NCBI RefSeq assembly: GCF_007679965.1
Contig: NZ_VEHL01000006.1
Location: 124,001-188,000, forward strand
Source: Bordetella genomosp. 13
Lineage (GTDB): Bacteria; Pseudomonadota; Gammaproteobacteria; Burkholderiales; Burkholderiaceae_B
Direction of reading: 5' to 3'
DNA length: 64,000 bases
Part shown: positions 1 through 9,441 of the stretch, one piece after another
Layout: every line of letters starts with the position of its first letter
Numbering within the stretch: the first letter of the stretch is position 1
Notes under the pieces: model-generated
Database searches by the model: none
What the model saw: only the letters and a program-made list of their open reading frames with translations
Told to the model about the DNA's origin: nothing
Made by a program: the position numbers and the translations under genes

Positions 1-677
1 CGATGTGCAGGAAAATGCGCACGGGCAGCGTGGTGGTCGACGGCGAGGCCAGGAAGATCGACATCGTCAGCTCGTCGAAGCTGGTGATGAAGGCGATCAC
101 CCAGCCGCTGATCACGCCCGGCAGCACCAGCGGCAGCACCACGCGCCGGAATGCCGTCCAGCCGGAGGCGCCCAACGACAGCGCGGCGCGCTCCAGCGCC
201 GGGTCGATGCCCGTGGCCGAGGCCAGCACCAGCCGCAGCGCGTACGGCATGATGATGATGACGTGCGCCACCACCAGCCCGAAATACGTGCCAACCAGGC
301 TGACGGTGGTGTAGAACTTCAGGAAGGCCAGGCCCAGCACCACGTGCGGGATCATCAGCGGCGACATGAAGAAGGCCAGCAGGGCCTCGCGGCCGCGGAA
401 GCGGTTGCGCGCGATGGCCAGCGCGCCCGGCACCGCCAGCACGATGGCAAGGGTGGCCGACAGCGCGCCCAGCCCCAGGCTGAACCAGAACGCCTCGATG
501 AAGCGCGGGTTGTCCAGGATGGCGCGGAACCAGCGCAGCGACAGGCCGCCGGAGGGCAGCGAGATGAAGCCTTCCGACGTGAACGCCACCGCGCACACCA
601 TCACGATGGGCGCCAGGATGAAGGCGATGAAGACCGCGTGGAACAGCAGGGCCAGCGGGCCGTTGCGGGAATTCATG
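1..677 (-). CDS. ABC transporter permease, PotC-type (3' end cut by window edge)
   Basis: This is the inner-membrane permease of a spermidine/putrescine- or iron-type ABC importer. About 225 codons are visible from an ATG at 677, and the frame is still open at the left edge, so the C-terminus is missing. The N-terminus has a first membrane helix (LLFHAVFIAFILAPIVMV), and later helices surround the EAA-loop region (AALSLGASGWTAFRRVVLPLVLPG), which is the contact site for the ATPase. It is the last visible gene of a leftward operon: binding protein, ATPase, permease, permease. The gap to the upstream permease is about 10 bases, so they are co-transcribed. Family membership is clear. The substrate cannot be read from the permease. 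Confidence 0.85.
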
Positions 678-687
678 TTGGCCTCGT

Positions 688-1542
688 TCAGTTGAAGACC
701 GCGTTGTAGCGGCGCTCGACCATGCGGTTGGACGCCAGCAGCACCACCACGGTGGCCAGCAGCAGCAGCATCGCCAGGGCGGCGCCCAGCGGCCAGTCCA
801 GCGTGTTGAGGAACTCGTCGTAGGCTGCCGTGGCCACCGTCTTCAATCGCCGGCCGCCGATGATGGCGGGCGTGGCGAACGCGCTGGCCGCCATGGCGAA
901 CACCATGATCGAGCCCGACAGGATGCCCGGCATCACCTGCGGCACGATCACGCGGCGGATCACCGTGAACTGGCTGGCGCCCAGCGACAGCGCGGCCGAC
1001 TCGGTGGACGGGTTGACCCGCTGCAGCGAGGCCCACACCGCGATCACCATGAAGGGCACCAGCACGTGCGTCAGCGCGATGCCCACGCCGAGGTTGCTGT
1101 ACATCAGGCTGACCGGCGACGAGATCAGGCCCAGCGCCAGCAGCGCCTTGCTGATCAGCCCCGTGGAGCCGAACAGCAGCGCCCAGCCCAGCGTGCGCAC
1201 CACCACCGAGATCAGCAGCGGACCCAGCACCACCATCAGGAACAGGCCTTTCCAGGGGTTGGCCATGCGCGACAGCACGTAGGCCTCCGCCGTGCCCAAT
1301 ACCATGCAGGCCACGGTGACCGCGGCCGCCACGCCGAAGGTGCGCGCATAGATCTCGTAGTAGTAGCCGTCGGTGAGGATGGCGACGTAGTTCTTCAGCG
1401 TGACGGCTTCCTGGATGCCGCCATAGAAGTCGAAGTTGAAGAAGCTGATCAGGAACACCAGCGCCAGTGGCACGGCCAGGAAAGTGCCGTACACCACGAT
1501 GGCGGGCGTGCTGAGCAGCCAGGGGTTGGCGCGTTCGCTCAT
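688..1542 (-). CDS. ABC transporter permease, PotB-type
   Basis: A 284-residue inner-membrane permease pairs with the following PotC-type subunit. The chosen start is ATG 1542 (MSERANPWLL), because the frame further upstream only shadows the ATPase gene. The sequence shows a first helix (PAIVVYGTFLAVPLALVFLI), several further hydrophobic segments and an EAA loop (AALSLGASQFTVIRRVIVPQ). The length is normal for the family. It starts 2 bases after the ATPase stop codon, which argues for one transcript and probably coupled translation. The substrate is a polyamine, iron or related small solute; this is inference from family only. Confidence 0.88.
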   Translation of the reverse strand: MSERANPWLLSTPAIVVYGTFLAVPLALVFLISFFNFDFYGGIQEAVTLKNYVAILTDGYYYEIYARTFGVAAAVTVACMVLGTAEAYVLSRMANPWKGLFLMVVLGPLLISVVVRTLGWALLFGSTGLISKALLALGLISSPVSLMYSNLGVGIALTHVLVPFMVIAVWASLQRVNPSTESAALSLGASQFTVIRRVIVPQVMPGILSGSIMVFAMAASAFATPAIIGGRRLKTVATAAYDEFLNTLDWPLGAALAMLLLLATVVVLLASNRMVERRYNAVFN

Positions 1543-1544
1543 TC

Positions 1545-2585
1545 CTATTCTCCGACCGGCCGCATGTCTTCCGCGCGCCAGCGCAGATGCACCGGGCTGC
1601 CTTCCTGCGGCACCGGCACGCCGTCGTTCTGGCGGATCACCAGCACGTCGCCCACCGAAGTCTCGACCTGGCACAGCCAGTGGTTGCCCTGGAACACGCG
1701 GGCCTTCAGCTTGCCCGGCAGGGCACAGGCCGAGGGCTCCGAGAACAGGATCTTCTCGGGACGCACGATGACCGGGCCGGCCGGCATGGGCACGCCGTCC
1801 AGCGCGACGCGCGCCTCGCCGATGCCCGCGCGCGCCTCGCCCTCGTGCTGCACCGGCTGCGGCGTGAACAGGTTGGCTTTGCCCAGGAAACCGCCCACGA
1901 AGCGGCTGACGGGCGCCTCGTAGGCCGAGAACGGATCGGCCACCTGCTCGGCGCGGCCCTGGTTCATCACCACGATGCGGTCGGACAGCGCCAGCGCTTC
2001 CGATTGGTCGTGCGTGACCAGGATGGTGGTGGTGCCCACCGTGCGCTGGATGCTGCGCAGCTCCAGCTGCATTTCCTCGCGCAGCTTGGCGTCCAGGTTT
2101 GACAGCGGTTCGTCCAGCAGCAGCACCGCCGGCTTGATGACCAGCGCGCGGGCCAGCGCCACGCGCTGCTGCTGCCCGCCGGACATGCGCGCCGGATGGC
2201 GGTCCGCCAGGTGCGACAGGCCCACCAGCTCCAGCGCCTGGCCCACGCGCTTGACGCGCTCGGCGCGCGGCACGTCGCGCATCTCCAGCCCGAAGGCCAC
2301 GTTCTCGGCGGCCGTCATGTGCGGGAACAGCGCGTAGTTCTGGAACACCATGCCCAGGCCGCGCTTGTTGGCCGGGATGCGGCCCATGTCGCGGCCGTCG
2401 AGCACGATGCTGCCCGCGGTGGGTTCGACGAAGCCCGCGATCATCTGCAGGGTCGTCGTCTTGCCGCACCCGGACGGCCCCAGCAGCGAGACGAACTCGC
2501 CGCGATTCACGGACAGGCTGACCCCGTCCACGGCAACGACGTCGCCGTAGCGCTTGGTCAGCCCGTTCAACACCAGATAAGTCAT
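1545..2585 (-). CDS. ABC transporter ATP-binding protein, PotA-type
   Basis: This 346-residue cytoplasmic ATPase powers the importer encoded around it. Walker A (GPSGCGKT) is at residues 36-43, the signature MSGGQQQ at 134-140, Walker B LLLDEP at 155-160, and the switch histidine is H192 (LVTHDQ). About 110 residues follow the nucleotide domain and look like the TOBE-type regulatory tail typical of PotA/FbpC proteins. All catalytic motifs are intact. It starts 2 bases downstream of the binding-protein stop and is followed 2 bases later by the PotB-type permease. The function as ABC ATPase is certain; the transported substrate is not. Confidence 0.93.
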   Translation of the reverse strand: MTYLVLNGLTKRYGDVVAVDGVSLSVNRGEFVSLLGPSGCGKTTTLQMIAGFVEPTAGSIVLDGRDMGRIPANKRGLGMVFQNYALFPHMTAAENVAFGLEMRDVPRAERVKRVGQALELVGLSHLADRHPARMSGGQQQRVALARALVIKPAVLLLDEPLSNLDAKLREEMQLELRSIQRTVGTTTILVTHDQSEALALSDRIVVMNQGRAEQVADPFSAYEAPVSRFVGGFLGKANLFTPQPVQHEGEARAGIGEARVALDGVPMPAGPVIVRPEKILFSEPSACALPGKLKARVFQGNHWLCQVETSVGDVLVIRQNDGVPVPQEGSPVHLRWRAEDMRPVGE

Positions 2586-2586
2586 G

Positions 2587-3618
2587 TCAGCGCTCGATCT
2601 CGCGCGTCCAGCGCTTGTTCCAGTCGTCCCGGTTCTGGTTGACCGTGTCCCAGTCGATGACGATCAGCTTGGCGGCGCGCTCGCCCATGGGCAGCGGCAC
2701 GTTGGGGTCGTCCTTGGCCTGCGCCTTCTTGTTCACGGGGCCGTAGCCGTAGCTACTGGCCAGCTTGCTCTGCACCTCGGGCGACACCAGATAGCTGACG
2801 AAGGCCTGCGCCAGCGGGTTCGGATTCGGCTTGGCCACGGGGCAGGCCGACGACAGCAGCGCATACGCGCCCTCGCGCGGATACACGAAGCCCACCGGGA
2901 AGCCCGTATCGGCGAAGGACTTCACGCGGCCGCTGCCCCACACGCCGATGATGGCCTGGCCGCTGGAGAACAGCTCGGTCATCTTGCCGGGCGAGGGTTC
3001 GTACACCAGCACGTTCGGGCCGACCTGGTCCTTGAAGGTCTTGAAGCCGGGATCGATCTTCTTCTCGCCGCCGCCGCCTTCGCGCGCGTACTCCACCAGC
3101 GCGTGCAGGCCGTAGGTGTTGTTCAGCGGCGGGATCACCAGCTGCTGCTTGTACTTGGGGTCCTTCAGGTCGGCCCACGAGGTGGGCGCGGCCCACTTCT
3201 TCTCCTCGAAGACCTTCTTGTTGTACATGATGCCGGTGGCCACGATGCCGATGGCGACGGCCTTGTCTTCCTTGTACAGCGCCGTGCCATACATGTCGTC
3301 CTTGGGCAGGTTCTGGATGGGCGCGCAGAAGCCCAGCGCGATGGCCTGGTACATGGGGCCGTCGTCGATGATGGCCACGTCGACCTGCTGGTTGCTCTTC
3401 TGGGCCTGCAGGCGCGCCACGGTGTTGGTGGAATTGCCCGCCACGTAGTCCATCTCGACGCCATGCTGCTTGCCGAAGGCCGGGAAGATCTCCTTGCGCA
3501 TGATGTCTTCGAACGATCCGCCGTAGCCGGCCACCACCAGCTTCTGCTGGGCATGCACCGCCGTCGACGCCAGGGCCGCCAGCGTGGCGGCGGCAAACAC
3601 TGCAACAACCTTACCCAT
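2587..3618 (-). CDS. Periplasmic substrate-binding protein of PotD/Fbp-type ABC importer
   Basis: This 343-residue secreted protein captures the substrate for the PotABC-like importer. The start is placed at ATG 3618, because it follows a purine-rich GGGGG site and opens directly into a signal peptide (MGKVVAVFAAATLAALASTAVHAQ, cleavage after AHA/VHA-Q). A longer frame to 3693 would run through the regulator palindrome at 3651-3678. The mature part starts QKLVVAGYGGSFEDIM, typical of extracellular solute-binding family 1 proteins that bind polyamines or metals. It is the first gene of the operon and lies divergent from a GntR-type regulator that probably controls it. Confidence 0.88.
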   Translation of the reverse strand: MGKVVAVFAAATLAALASTAVHAQQKLVVAGYGGSFEDIMRKEIFPAFGKQHGVEMDYVAGNSTNTVARLQAQKSNQQVDVAIIDDGPMYQAIALGFCAPIQNLPKDDMYGTALYKEDKAVAIGIVATGIMYNKKVFEEKKWAAPTSWADLKDPKYKQQLVIPPLNNTYGLHALVEYAREGGGGEKKIDPGFKTFKDQVGPNVLVYEPSPGKMTELFSSGQAIIGVWGSGRVKSFADTGFPVGFVYPREGAYALLSSACPVAKPNPNPLAQAFVSYLVSPEVQSKLASSYGYGPVNKKAQAKDDPNVPLPMGERAAKLIVIDWDTVNQNRDDWNKRWTREIER

Positions 3619-3650
3619 GATTGAACCCCCGATCTTTATTGGCCGTACAA

Positions 3651-3678
3651 TTTGTCCGGACATGAATGTCCGAACAAA
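3651..3678. promoter_or_regulatory. Inverted repeat, likely operator for the adjacent GntR regulator
   Basis: Arms TTTGTCCGGACA (3651-3662) and TGTCCGAACAAA (3667-3678) match at 11 of 12 positions around a 4-base spacer. The repeat lies in the 134-base gap between the divergent binding-protein gene and the GntR regulator gene. This is the expected place for autoregulation plus control of the transporter. Another ATCGGAC half-like sequence follows at about 3680. Assignment to this regulator is inference. Confidence 0.6.
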
Positions 3679-3752
3679 TAATCGGACGTTCACGCTAAAG
3701 TCGTCAACATAGTGATGTCCCTTACTTCCCTACCGATTTCCCAGGAAAGCCC

Positions 3753-4562
3753 ATGATCCGATCCGTGTCGCCCGAGCCCGCCGAGGAACCCGGCGCCACG
3801 TTCAGCGCCGGCACCGACACGCTCGCGGAAGATCCCCGCGCGCCCCGTTACAAGGCCATCTACCAGGACCTGGCGCGCGGCATCCGCTCCGGCCGCTACC
3901 CGGTGATGACGCTGCTGCCCACCGAGCACGAGCTGTGCGTGCAGTACGACGCCAGCCGGCATACCGTGCGCGAGGCCATCCGACTGCTGACCGAAGCCGG
4001 CATGGTGTCGCGCCGGCCTGGCGTGGGCACGCGCGTCGAGGCCGCCAAGTCGGCCACCCGCTACACCCAGCGCATCTCGCAACTGTCCGACCTGTTCCAG
4101 TACATCAAGAACGCCTCGCTGCGCGTGCACGACGTGCGCATGATCAAGGCCAACGCGCGGCAGGCCGACATGCTGGGCTGCCCGCATCGCCACCCCTGGC
4201 TGTACGTGCGCGCCATCAAGCTGCTGGGCGCCCGCGCCGCGCCCGTGGCGTTCTCCGAGGCCTACATCCATCCCGACTACGCCGCCATCGAGGCCGACAT
4301 CGGCCGCGTGCACCTGCCCCTGTCCGGCCTGATCGAGACCCGCTACAGCCAGCGCGTCAGCGAAGTCGCGCAGGAATTCTCGGCCACGCCCATCGCCAAG
4401 GAAATCGCGGAACTGCTGAAGGTCGCGCCCAAGTCGGCGGGGCTGGTCATCACGCGCCGCTACTTCGGCGAGGACAGCACGCCCATGCTGGTCACGGTCA
4501 CCACCTTTCCGCACAACAAGATGAAGTACTCGATGTCGCTGAAGGTGGACTGGCCGGAATAG
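3753..4562 (+). CDS. GntR family transcriptional regulator, HutC/UTRA type
   Basis: This 269-residue DNA-binding repressor has an N-terminal winged helix at roughly residues 30-100 (YKAIYQDLARGIRSGRYP, then LPTEHELCVQYDASRHTVREAIRLL). A C-terminal UTRA ligand-binding domain follows, ending in the typical strand pattern (RRYFGEDSTPMLVTVTTFP). The start ATG 3753 has an AGGAAA ribosome site 7 bases upstream. The first 30 residues are low-complexity and not part of the fold. It is divergent from the ABC importer operon, with a strong palindrome between them, so it most likely senses the imported solute or a derivative. The effector is unknown. Confidence 0.9.
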   Translation: MIRSVSPEPAEEPGATFSAGTDTLAEDPRAPRYKAIYQDLARGIRSGRYPVMTLLPTEHELCVQYDASRHTVREAIRLLTEAGMVSRRPGVGTRVEAAKSATRYTQRISQLSDLFQYIKNASLRVHDVRMIKANARQADMLGCPHRHPWLYVRAIKLLGARAAPVAFSEAYIHPDYAAIEADIGRVHLPLSGLIETRYSQRVSEVAQEFSATPIAKEIAELLKVAPKSAGLVITRRYFGEDSTPMLVTVTTFPHNKMKYSMSLKVDWPE

Positions 4563-4608
4563 GCGCCCGGTTCCCCGCGGGAGACCGGATCGCCGTTCCC
4601 GCGCAGGC

Positions 4609-6300
4609 CTATTGCGCGTAGGCCGCCGCGTGCTCCCGGGTGACCTTGCCGTCCAGCAGGTCGCGCTCCAGCCTGGCGCGCGGCCGTTCGGCCGGGCTGC
4701 CGTAGCCGCCGCCTCCGGGCGTCTCGATGCGCACGCTCTCGCCCGGCGCCAGCGGAATGTTAGCGGTCTTGGAGAACAGCACTTCTTCCTGCGGCGTGCC
4801 GAAGTTGCGCACCAGCCGCGCGCGCCGGCCGTCGCCGCCGCCCGCCACCCCGCTGGCCACGCCCACGACGTGGCTGTCCGAACGGGCCGAGAACACCACG
4901 CCGGGGCCGACCGCGCGGATCTGCTTGGCGATCGCCAGGCCGCCGCGCGTGCGGCCGGGGCCGCCCGAATCGGCGATCAGCGCGTACTCGTCCATCAGCA
5001 GCGGATACTCGTTCTCCAGCGCTTCCACCGGCAGATTGGACGTGTTGGTCATGTGCACGTGCACGCCGTCCATGCCGTCCGTGTCGTAGCGCGCGCCAGC
5101 GCCGCCGCCCAGGGTTTCCAGGTACACGAAGTCGCCCGCGCGGCTGGGCCAGCGGCCCGAGAACGTGATGGCCGGGCAGCAGTCATTGCCCGAGGCCATG
5201 ATGCGCTCAGGCGGCAGCAGGCCGCGGAAGGCGCCGAAGATGGTGCCGGCCACCTTCTGCGCGGTGATCGAACGCGCGCCCACCGCGGCGGGCGCCTCGG
5301 GATTGGTGATGGTGCCCAGCGGCGCCGACACCGAGATCGGGTCGAACAGGCCCGCGTTGGGCGCCAGGTCCGGGTCCAGCAGCGCCTTCACGGCGTAGTA
5401 CACGCACGCGCGCAGGGCGTTGAAGGGCAGGTTCATGGCGCCGCGCGCCTGCTTGCCCGTGCCCTCGAAGTCGAAATGCAGCGTACCGGCGGATACCGTC
5501 AGCGTCACCTGGATGGGCACCGGGTCGCCGCCCATGCCGTCGTCGTCCAGGTCGCTGCGAAAGGCATAGCTGCCTTCCTTCAGCTCGGCGATGCGGTTCT
5601 GCAGGCGGCGGCGCGTGTAGGTGATGACGTCGTCCACCGAGCGCAGCACGGCGTCCAGGCCCATCTGGCGGATCAGGCCCTGCACGGCGGCCGCGCCGCG
5701 GCGGTTGGTGGCCATCTGCACGCGCAGGTCCAGCACGCGCTCTTCCGGGTCGCGGGTGTTGGAAGAGATCAGGCGCAGCATGTCCTCGTCCACCTCGCCG
5801 TTGCGGCCGATGCGGCAGGCGGGGATGCGGATGCCTTCCTCGAAGATCGACTTCAGGCCGCCCGCGATCGAGCCGGGCACCGCGCCGCCCACGTCCGAGT
5901 GGTGCGCGATGTTGGCGGCGAAGAAGCGCAGCGTGCCTTCCCAGAACACCGGCGTGACGATGTTGATGTCGGGCAGGTGGCTGCCGTCGGCCAGGTAGGG
6001 GTCGTTGCAGATAAAGATGTCGCCGTCGCGGATGTCCTGGGGCTTGTAGGCGGCCAGGATGGCGCGCATGGCGCCGTCCAGCGAGCCCAGGTGCAGGGGA
6101 ATCTGCGTGCCCTGCGCCACCAGTCGCCCGGCGGCGTCGAACAGCGCCACCGAGCAGTCCTTGCGCTCCTTGATGTTGGTCGAGAACGACGCGCGCACCA
6201 GCGTGTTGTTCATGTCCTCGGTAATCGACAACAGGCGGTTGCAGAACACCTCCATGCCGATCGGGTCCGCCAGGACCGGGGCTTCGAGCGTCTCAGCCAT
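4609..6300 (-). CDS. hyuB: Hydantoinase B/oxoprolinase family protein
   Basis: This 563-residue cytoplasmic subunit works with HyuA in ATP-dependent opening of hydantoin or 5-oxoproline-like rings (acetone and acetophenone carboxylases are relatives). The N-terminus DPIGMEVFCNRLLSITEDMN and the stretch ASFSTNIKERKDCSVALFD are typical of HyuB. The motif CNDPYLADGSHLPDI follows, and the C-terminus carries the glycine-rich TPGGGGYGSP. The length fits the family. A GGAGG site sits 5 bases before ATG 6300. The start lies inside the end of hyuA (8-base overlap), so translation is coupled. The exact substrate cannot be told from the sequence. Confidence 0.92.
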   Translation of the reverse strand: MAETLEAPVLADPIGMEVFCNRLLSITEDMNNTLVRASFSTNIKERKDCSVALFDAAGRLVAQGTQIPLHLGSLDGAMRAILAAYKPQDIRDGDIFICNDPYLADGSHLPDINIVTPVFWEGTLRFFAANIAHHSDVGGAVPGSIAGGLKSIFEEGIRIPACRIGRNGEVDEDMLRLISSNTRDPEERVLDLRVQMATNRRGAAAVQGLIRQMGLDAVLRSVDDVITYTRRRLQNRIAELKEGSYAFRSDLDDDGMGGDPVPIQVTLTVSAGTLHFDFEGTGKQARGAMNLPFNALRACVYYAVKALLDPDLAPNAGLFDPISVSAPLGTITNPEAPAAVGARSITAQKVAGTIFGAFRGLLPPERIMASGNDCCPAITFSGRWPSRAGDFVYLETLGGGAGARYDTDGMDGVHVHMTNTSNLPVEALENEYPLLMDEYALIADSGGPGRTRGGLAIAKQIRAVGPGVVFSARSDSHVVGVASGVAGGGDGRRARLVRNFGTPQEEVLFSKTANIPLAPGESVRIETPGGGGYGSPAERPRARLERDLLDGKVTREHAAAYAQ

Positions 6301-8347
6301 GCTGGCCTCCTTGCAGCAGAATGATCAGGTTTCCGTAGTCGTCCACGGTGACGTGCTGGCCGGGGCCGATCACCGTGGTCGAGCTCATTTCCTCCACCAG
6401 CGCCGGGCCGGTGAATTGCGTGCCGGCCGGCAGCAGGTCGCGGTCGTACACGGGCGATTCCAGCCAGCCCGCCGCGGCGCCGAAGTACGCGCGGCGCTCG
6501 CCCATGCGCGCCAGGGCCAGGCTGCCCTCCACGTGGCGCGGCGCAAGCGGCGCCTTGATGACCTGTCCCACCGCCTGCAGGCGGCAGTTGATGATCTGCA
6601 CGCCGCGGTCGTCCACCGTGTAGCCGTACTCGCGTTCGTGCGCGTCGCCGAAGCGGCGCAGGAACTCCGCGCAGCCCTGCGCGGCGTCGTCCATCGCCAC
6701 CTGCACCTCGAAGTTCTGGCCCTCGTAGCGCGCGTCGATGGCCATGCGCACCTGGCGCATGTCGGGCGCCACGCGCTCGGCCTCCAGCCAGTCCTGCGCC
6801 TGCTGGTCCAGCTCGGCGAAGACGGACTGCACGTGCGGCCAGTTGGCCTCGGACGCCAGCGAGATCTCGCTGCGCACGAAATCGAACGAGATGTCGCTGA
6901 GCAGGATGCCGCGCGCGCACATGGTGCCCGGCTCCTGCGGCACGATCACGCGCGGGATGCCGCACTCCTCGGCCACTTCCACCGCGTGCAGCGGGCCCGC
7001 GCCGCCGTAGGCGTACAGCGCGAAATCGCTCAGCGCGTAGCCTCGCTCGGTGGACACGGCGCGGATCGCGCGGCTCATGTTGGCCGCCGCGATGCGCAGG
7101 ATGCCTTCGGCCGCGTCCTCCATCGTCAGGCCCAGCGGCTGGGCGACCTTCTGCTGGATCACGTTGCGCGCCGCCTCGGCATGCACCGCCATGCGGCCCT
7201 TCAGCAGCGACACGGGGTTCAGGCGCTGCAGCGCGATCTCGGCATCGGTGATGGTCGGTTCGGTGCCGCCGCGGCCGTAGCCCACCGGGCCCGGTACCGC
7301 GCCCGCGCTGTGCGGACCGACCTTCAGCGCGCCGGCATCGTCCATCCACGCGATGCTGCCGCCGCCCGCGCCGATAACGTGGATGTCGACCATCGGCGTC
7401 TTGACCGGATAGCCGGCCACGTGGCGATGCGAGGTGAACAGCGGCTGGCCGTCCACCACCAGCGACACGTCGGTGCTGGTGCCGCCCACGTCGAAGGTCA
7501 CCAGGTTGGGACTGCCGATCACCCGGCCCACCGCGGCCGCGCCCACCACGCCGGCCGCCGGGCCGGACAGGCAGGTGCGCACCGGATAGCGGCGCACCGT
7601 GTTGATCGACATCAGGCCGCCGTTGGAATGGATGGTGTGCGGCTCGTGCGCGATGTCCAGTTCGCGGGTACGCGCCAGGAAGCGCTCCAGATAGCGTTCC
7701 ATGCGCGGCCCCACCGCGGCGTTCAGCACGGTCGTGGACAGCCGCTCGTACTCGCGGAACTCGGGCAGCACCTCACTGGACATGCTGACGTACACCCCCG
7801 GCAGCTCCTCGGCCACGATCTCGGCGGCGCGCCGCTCGTGGCCGGGATTGCGGTAGGAATGCAGGAAGCAGATCGTCACCGCCTCGATCCCGCCGTCGGC
7901 GAAGACGCGCGCCGCGGCGCGCACCTGCGCCTCGTCCAGCTCGCGCAGCACCGTGCCCGAGGCGTCGACGCGCTCGTCGATCTCGATGCGGAACTGGCGC
8001 GGCACCGCCACGGGCGGCTTGCCCACGCTGTAGTCGTACAGGTGCGGACGCGTCTGGCGGCCGATCTCCAGCACGTCGCGGAACCCACGCGTGGTCAGCA
8101 GCCCCACGCGCGCGCCCTTGCGCTCGATGATCAGGTTGGTGGCCACCGTGGTGCCGTGCCCCACGTGCGAGACCTGGCTGGGCGACACCCCGTGGTCGGC
8201 CAGCAGGCCCGCGATGCCGTTCTGGATGGCCTCGGAAGGATCGTGCGGGGTCGAGGGCACCTTGTGGAAGTGCACCTGCCCGCTGCCCTCGTCGATCATC
8301 GTGAAGTCGGTGAACGTGCCCCCGACGTCTATGCCTATGCGATACAT
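6293..8347 (-). CDS. hyuA: Hydantoinase A/oxoprolinase family protein
   Basis: This 684-residue ATP-using subunit partners HyuB. The N-terminus GIDVGGTFTDF (residues 4-14) is the phosphate-binding motif of the ASKHA-like HyuA fold. HGTTVATNLIIERKGARVGL follows, then the second nucleotide motif VTFDVGGTSTDVSLV, all intact. The pair is most similar in layout to N-methylhydantoinase, 5-oxoprolinase and acetone-carboxylase alpha/beta subunits. No gamma subunit gene is present, which argues against an acetone carboxylase. It lies 41 bases after the Bug receptor gene and overlaps hyuB, so receptor, hyuA and hyuB form one operon, probably for uptake and hydrolysis of a cyclic amide. Confidence 0.92.
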   Translation of the reverse strand: MYRIGIDVGGTFTDFTMIDEGSGQVHFHKVPSTPHDPSEAIQNGIAGLLADHGVSPSQVSHVGHGTTVATNLIIERKGARVGLLTTRGFRDVLEIGRQTRPHLYDYSVGKPPVAVPRQFRIEIDERVDASGTVLRELDEAQVRAAARVFADGGIEAVTICFLHSYRNPGHERRAAEIVAEELPGVYVSMSSEVLPEFREYERLSTTVLNAAVGPRMERYLERFLARTRELDIAHEPHTIHSNGGLMSINTVRRYPVRTCLSGPAAGVVGAAAVGRVIGSPNLVTFDVGGTSTDVSLVVDGQPLFTSHRHVAGYPVKTPMVDIHVIGAGGGSIAWMDDAGALKVGPHSAGAVPGPVGYGRGGTEPTITDAEIALQRLNPVSLLKGRMAVHAEAARNVIQQKVAQPLGLTMEDAAEGILRIAAANMSRAIRAVSTERGYALSDFALYAYGGAGPLHAVEVAEECGIPRVIVPQEPGTMCARGILLSDISFDFVRSEISLASEANWPHVQSVFAELDQQAQDWLEAERVAPDMRQVRMAIDARYEGQNFEVQVAMDDAAQGCAEFLRRFGDAHEREYGYTVDDRGVQIINCRLQAVGQVIKAPLAPRHVEGSLALARMGERRAYFGAAAGWLESPVYDRDLLPAGTQFTGPALVEEMSSTTVIGPGQHVTVDDYGNLIILLQGGQHG

Positions 8348-8388
8348 GCGTGCGTCATCCTATGTTGTGTGGGCGGCCCGCGCCGCGC

Positions 8389-9372
8389 TCAGTCCAGCTT
8401 GATGCCGGCCTGCTTGACCACCTGGCACCACTTGGCCACTTCGGTCTTGATCATGTCGCTGAAGGCCGGGCCCGCCACGTTGGACACTTCCGCGCCCTGG
8501 GCCTCCAGGTATGGCTTCATCTCGGGGCCGTGCAGCACCGCCACCAGCGCGTCGGTCAGCGGCTTGCGGATGTCCTCCGGCAGCCTGGCAGGCGCCAGCA
8601 TGCCGAACCACACCATGGCCTCGTAGCCCGGGTAGCCCGACTCGGCCACCGTGGGCACGTCGGGCAGCATGGCCGAGCGCTTGTCGGAGGTGACGGCCAG
8701 CGCCTTGATCTTGCCGTCCTTCACATAGGGGTAGGACGTCATCACCACGTCCATCATCATGTTGACCTGGCCGCCGACCAGGTCGATCAGCGCCGGGCCC
8801 GAGCCGCGATACGGCACGTGCACCATCGACACGCCGGCCGTGCTCTTGAACAGCTCGGCCGCCAGGTGGTTCGACGTGCCCTGGCCGTTGGAGGCGAACG
8901 AATATTTTTCGGGCTCTTTCTTCAGCAGCGCCACGAACTGCTGCAGGTTGTCGGCCGGCACCGACTTGTTCACCACCAGCACATTGGGGATGGTGGCCAC
9001 CACCGACAGCGGCGTGAAATCCTTGATCGGGTCGTAGGGCAGCTTCGAATACACACACGCCGCGCTGCCGTGCGTGCTGACCGAGCCCATCAGGATGGTG
9101 TAGCCGTCGGCCGGCTGGCGGGCCACGTACTCGGTGCCCACGGTGCCCCCGGCGCCCGGCCGGTTCTCCACGATGACGTTGGCATTGAGCTTCTTGCCCA
9201 GGCCCTCGGCCACCTTGCGCGCGATCAGGTCGGTCGACCCGCCCGCGGCGAACGGCACGACGATGCGCACCACCTTGTCCTGCGGCCATGCGGCCAATGC
9301 CGGCGCCGATGTCGCCAACGCGAAAACCGCGGCCGCCATCCGGCATGCCGAGACGAAACGTCCAGCTGTCAT
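8389..9372 (-). CDS. Bug (TctC-type) periplasmic tricarboxylate-like receptor
   Basis: This 327-residue secreted binding protein of the Bug family has a signal peptide (MAAAVFALATSAPALA-A). The Bug N-terminal lobe follows: VRIVVPFAAGGSTDLIARKVAEGL, then VIVENRPGAGG. Later come the conserved YRGSGPALIDLVGGQV and LPDVPTVAESG stretches. Family proteins bind carboxylates or amides and feed tripartite tricarboxylate transporters, but no TctA or TctB membrane gene is near. It is the first gene of the hyu operon and divergent from a LysR gene, so its ligand is likely the hyu substrate (inference). Confidence 0.92.
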   Translation of the reverse strand: MTAGRFVSACRMAAAVFALATSAPALAAWPQDKVVRIVVPFAAGGSTDLIARKVAEGLGKKLNANVIVENRPGAGGTVGTEYVARQPADGYTILMGSVSTHGSAACVYSKLPYDPIKDFTPLSVVATIPNVLVVNKSVPADNLQQFVALLKKEPEKYSFASNGQGTSNHLAAELFKSTAGVSMVHVPYRGSGPALIDLVGGQVNMMMDVVMTSYPYVKDGKIKALAVTSDKRSAMLPDVPTVAESGYPGYEAMVWFGMLAPARLPEDIRKPLTDALVAVLHGPEMKPYLEAQGAEVSNVAGPAFSDMIKTEVAKWCQVVKQAGIKLD

Positions 9373-9441
9373 GTATTACCCCTTGTGTCGTTAGAACTTC
9401 TTCGGTCGCCGGTCGTGCGCCGGCATGTGTTCACTGCAACA

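Noticed and set aside
4612..6324. 570-residue + strand frame opposite hyuB
   Set aside because: Low-complexity Arg/His/Ala-rich translation and exact antisense of a clear family protein; typical shadow frame in GC-rich DNA.
6059..8626. 855-residue + strand frame opposite hyuA
   Set aside because: Same kind of shadow frame: biased composition, no domain motifs, fully antisense to hyuA.
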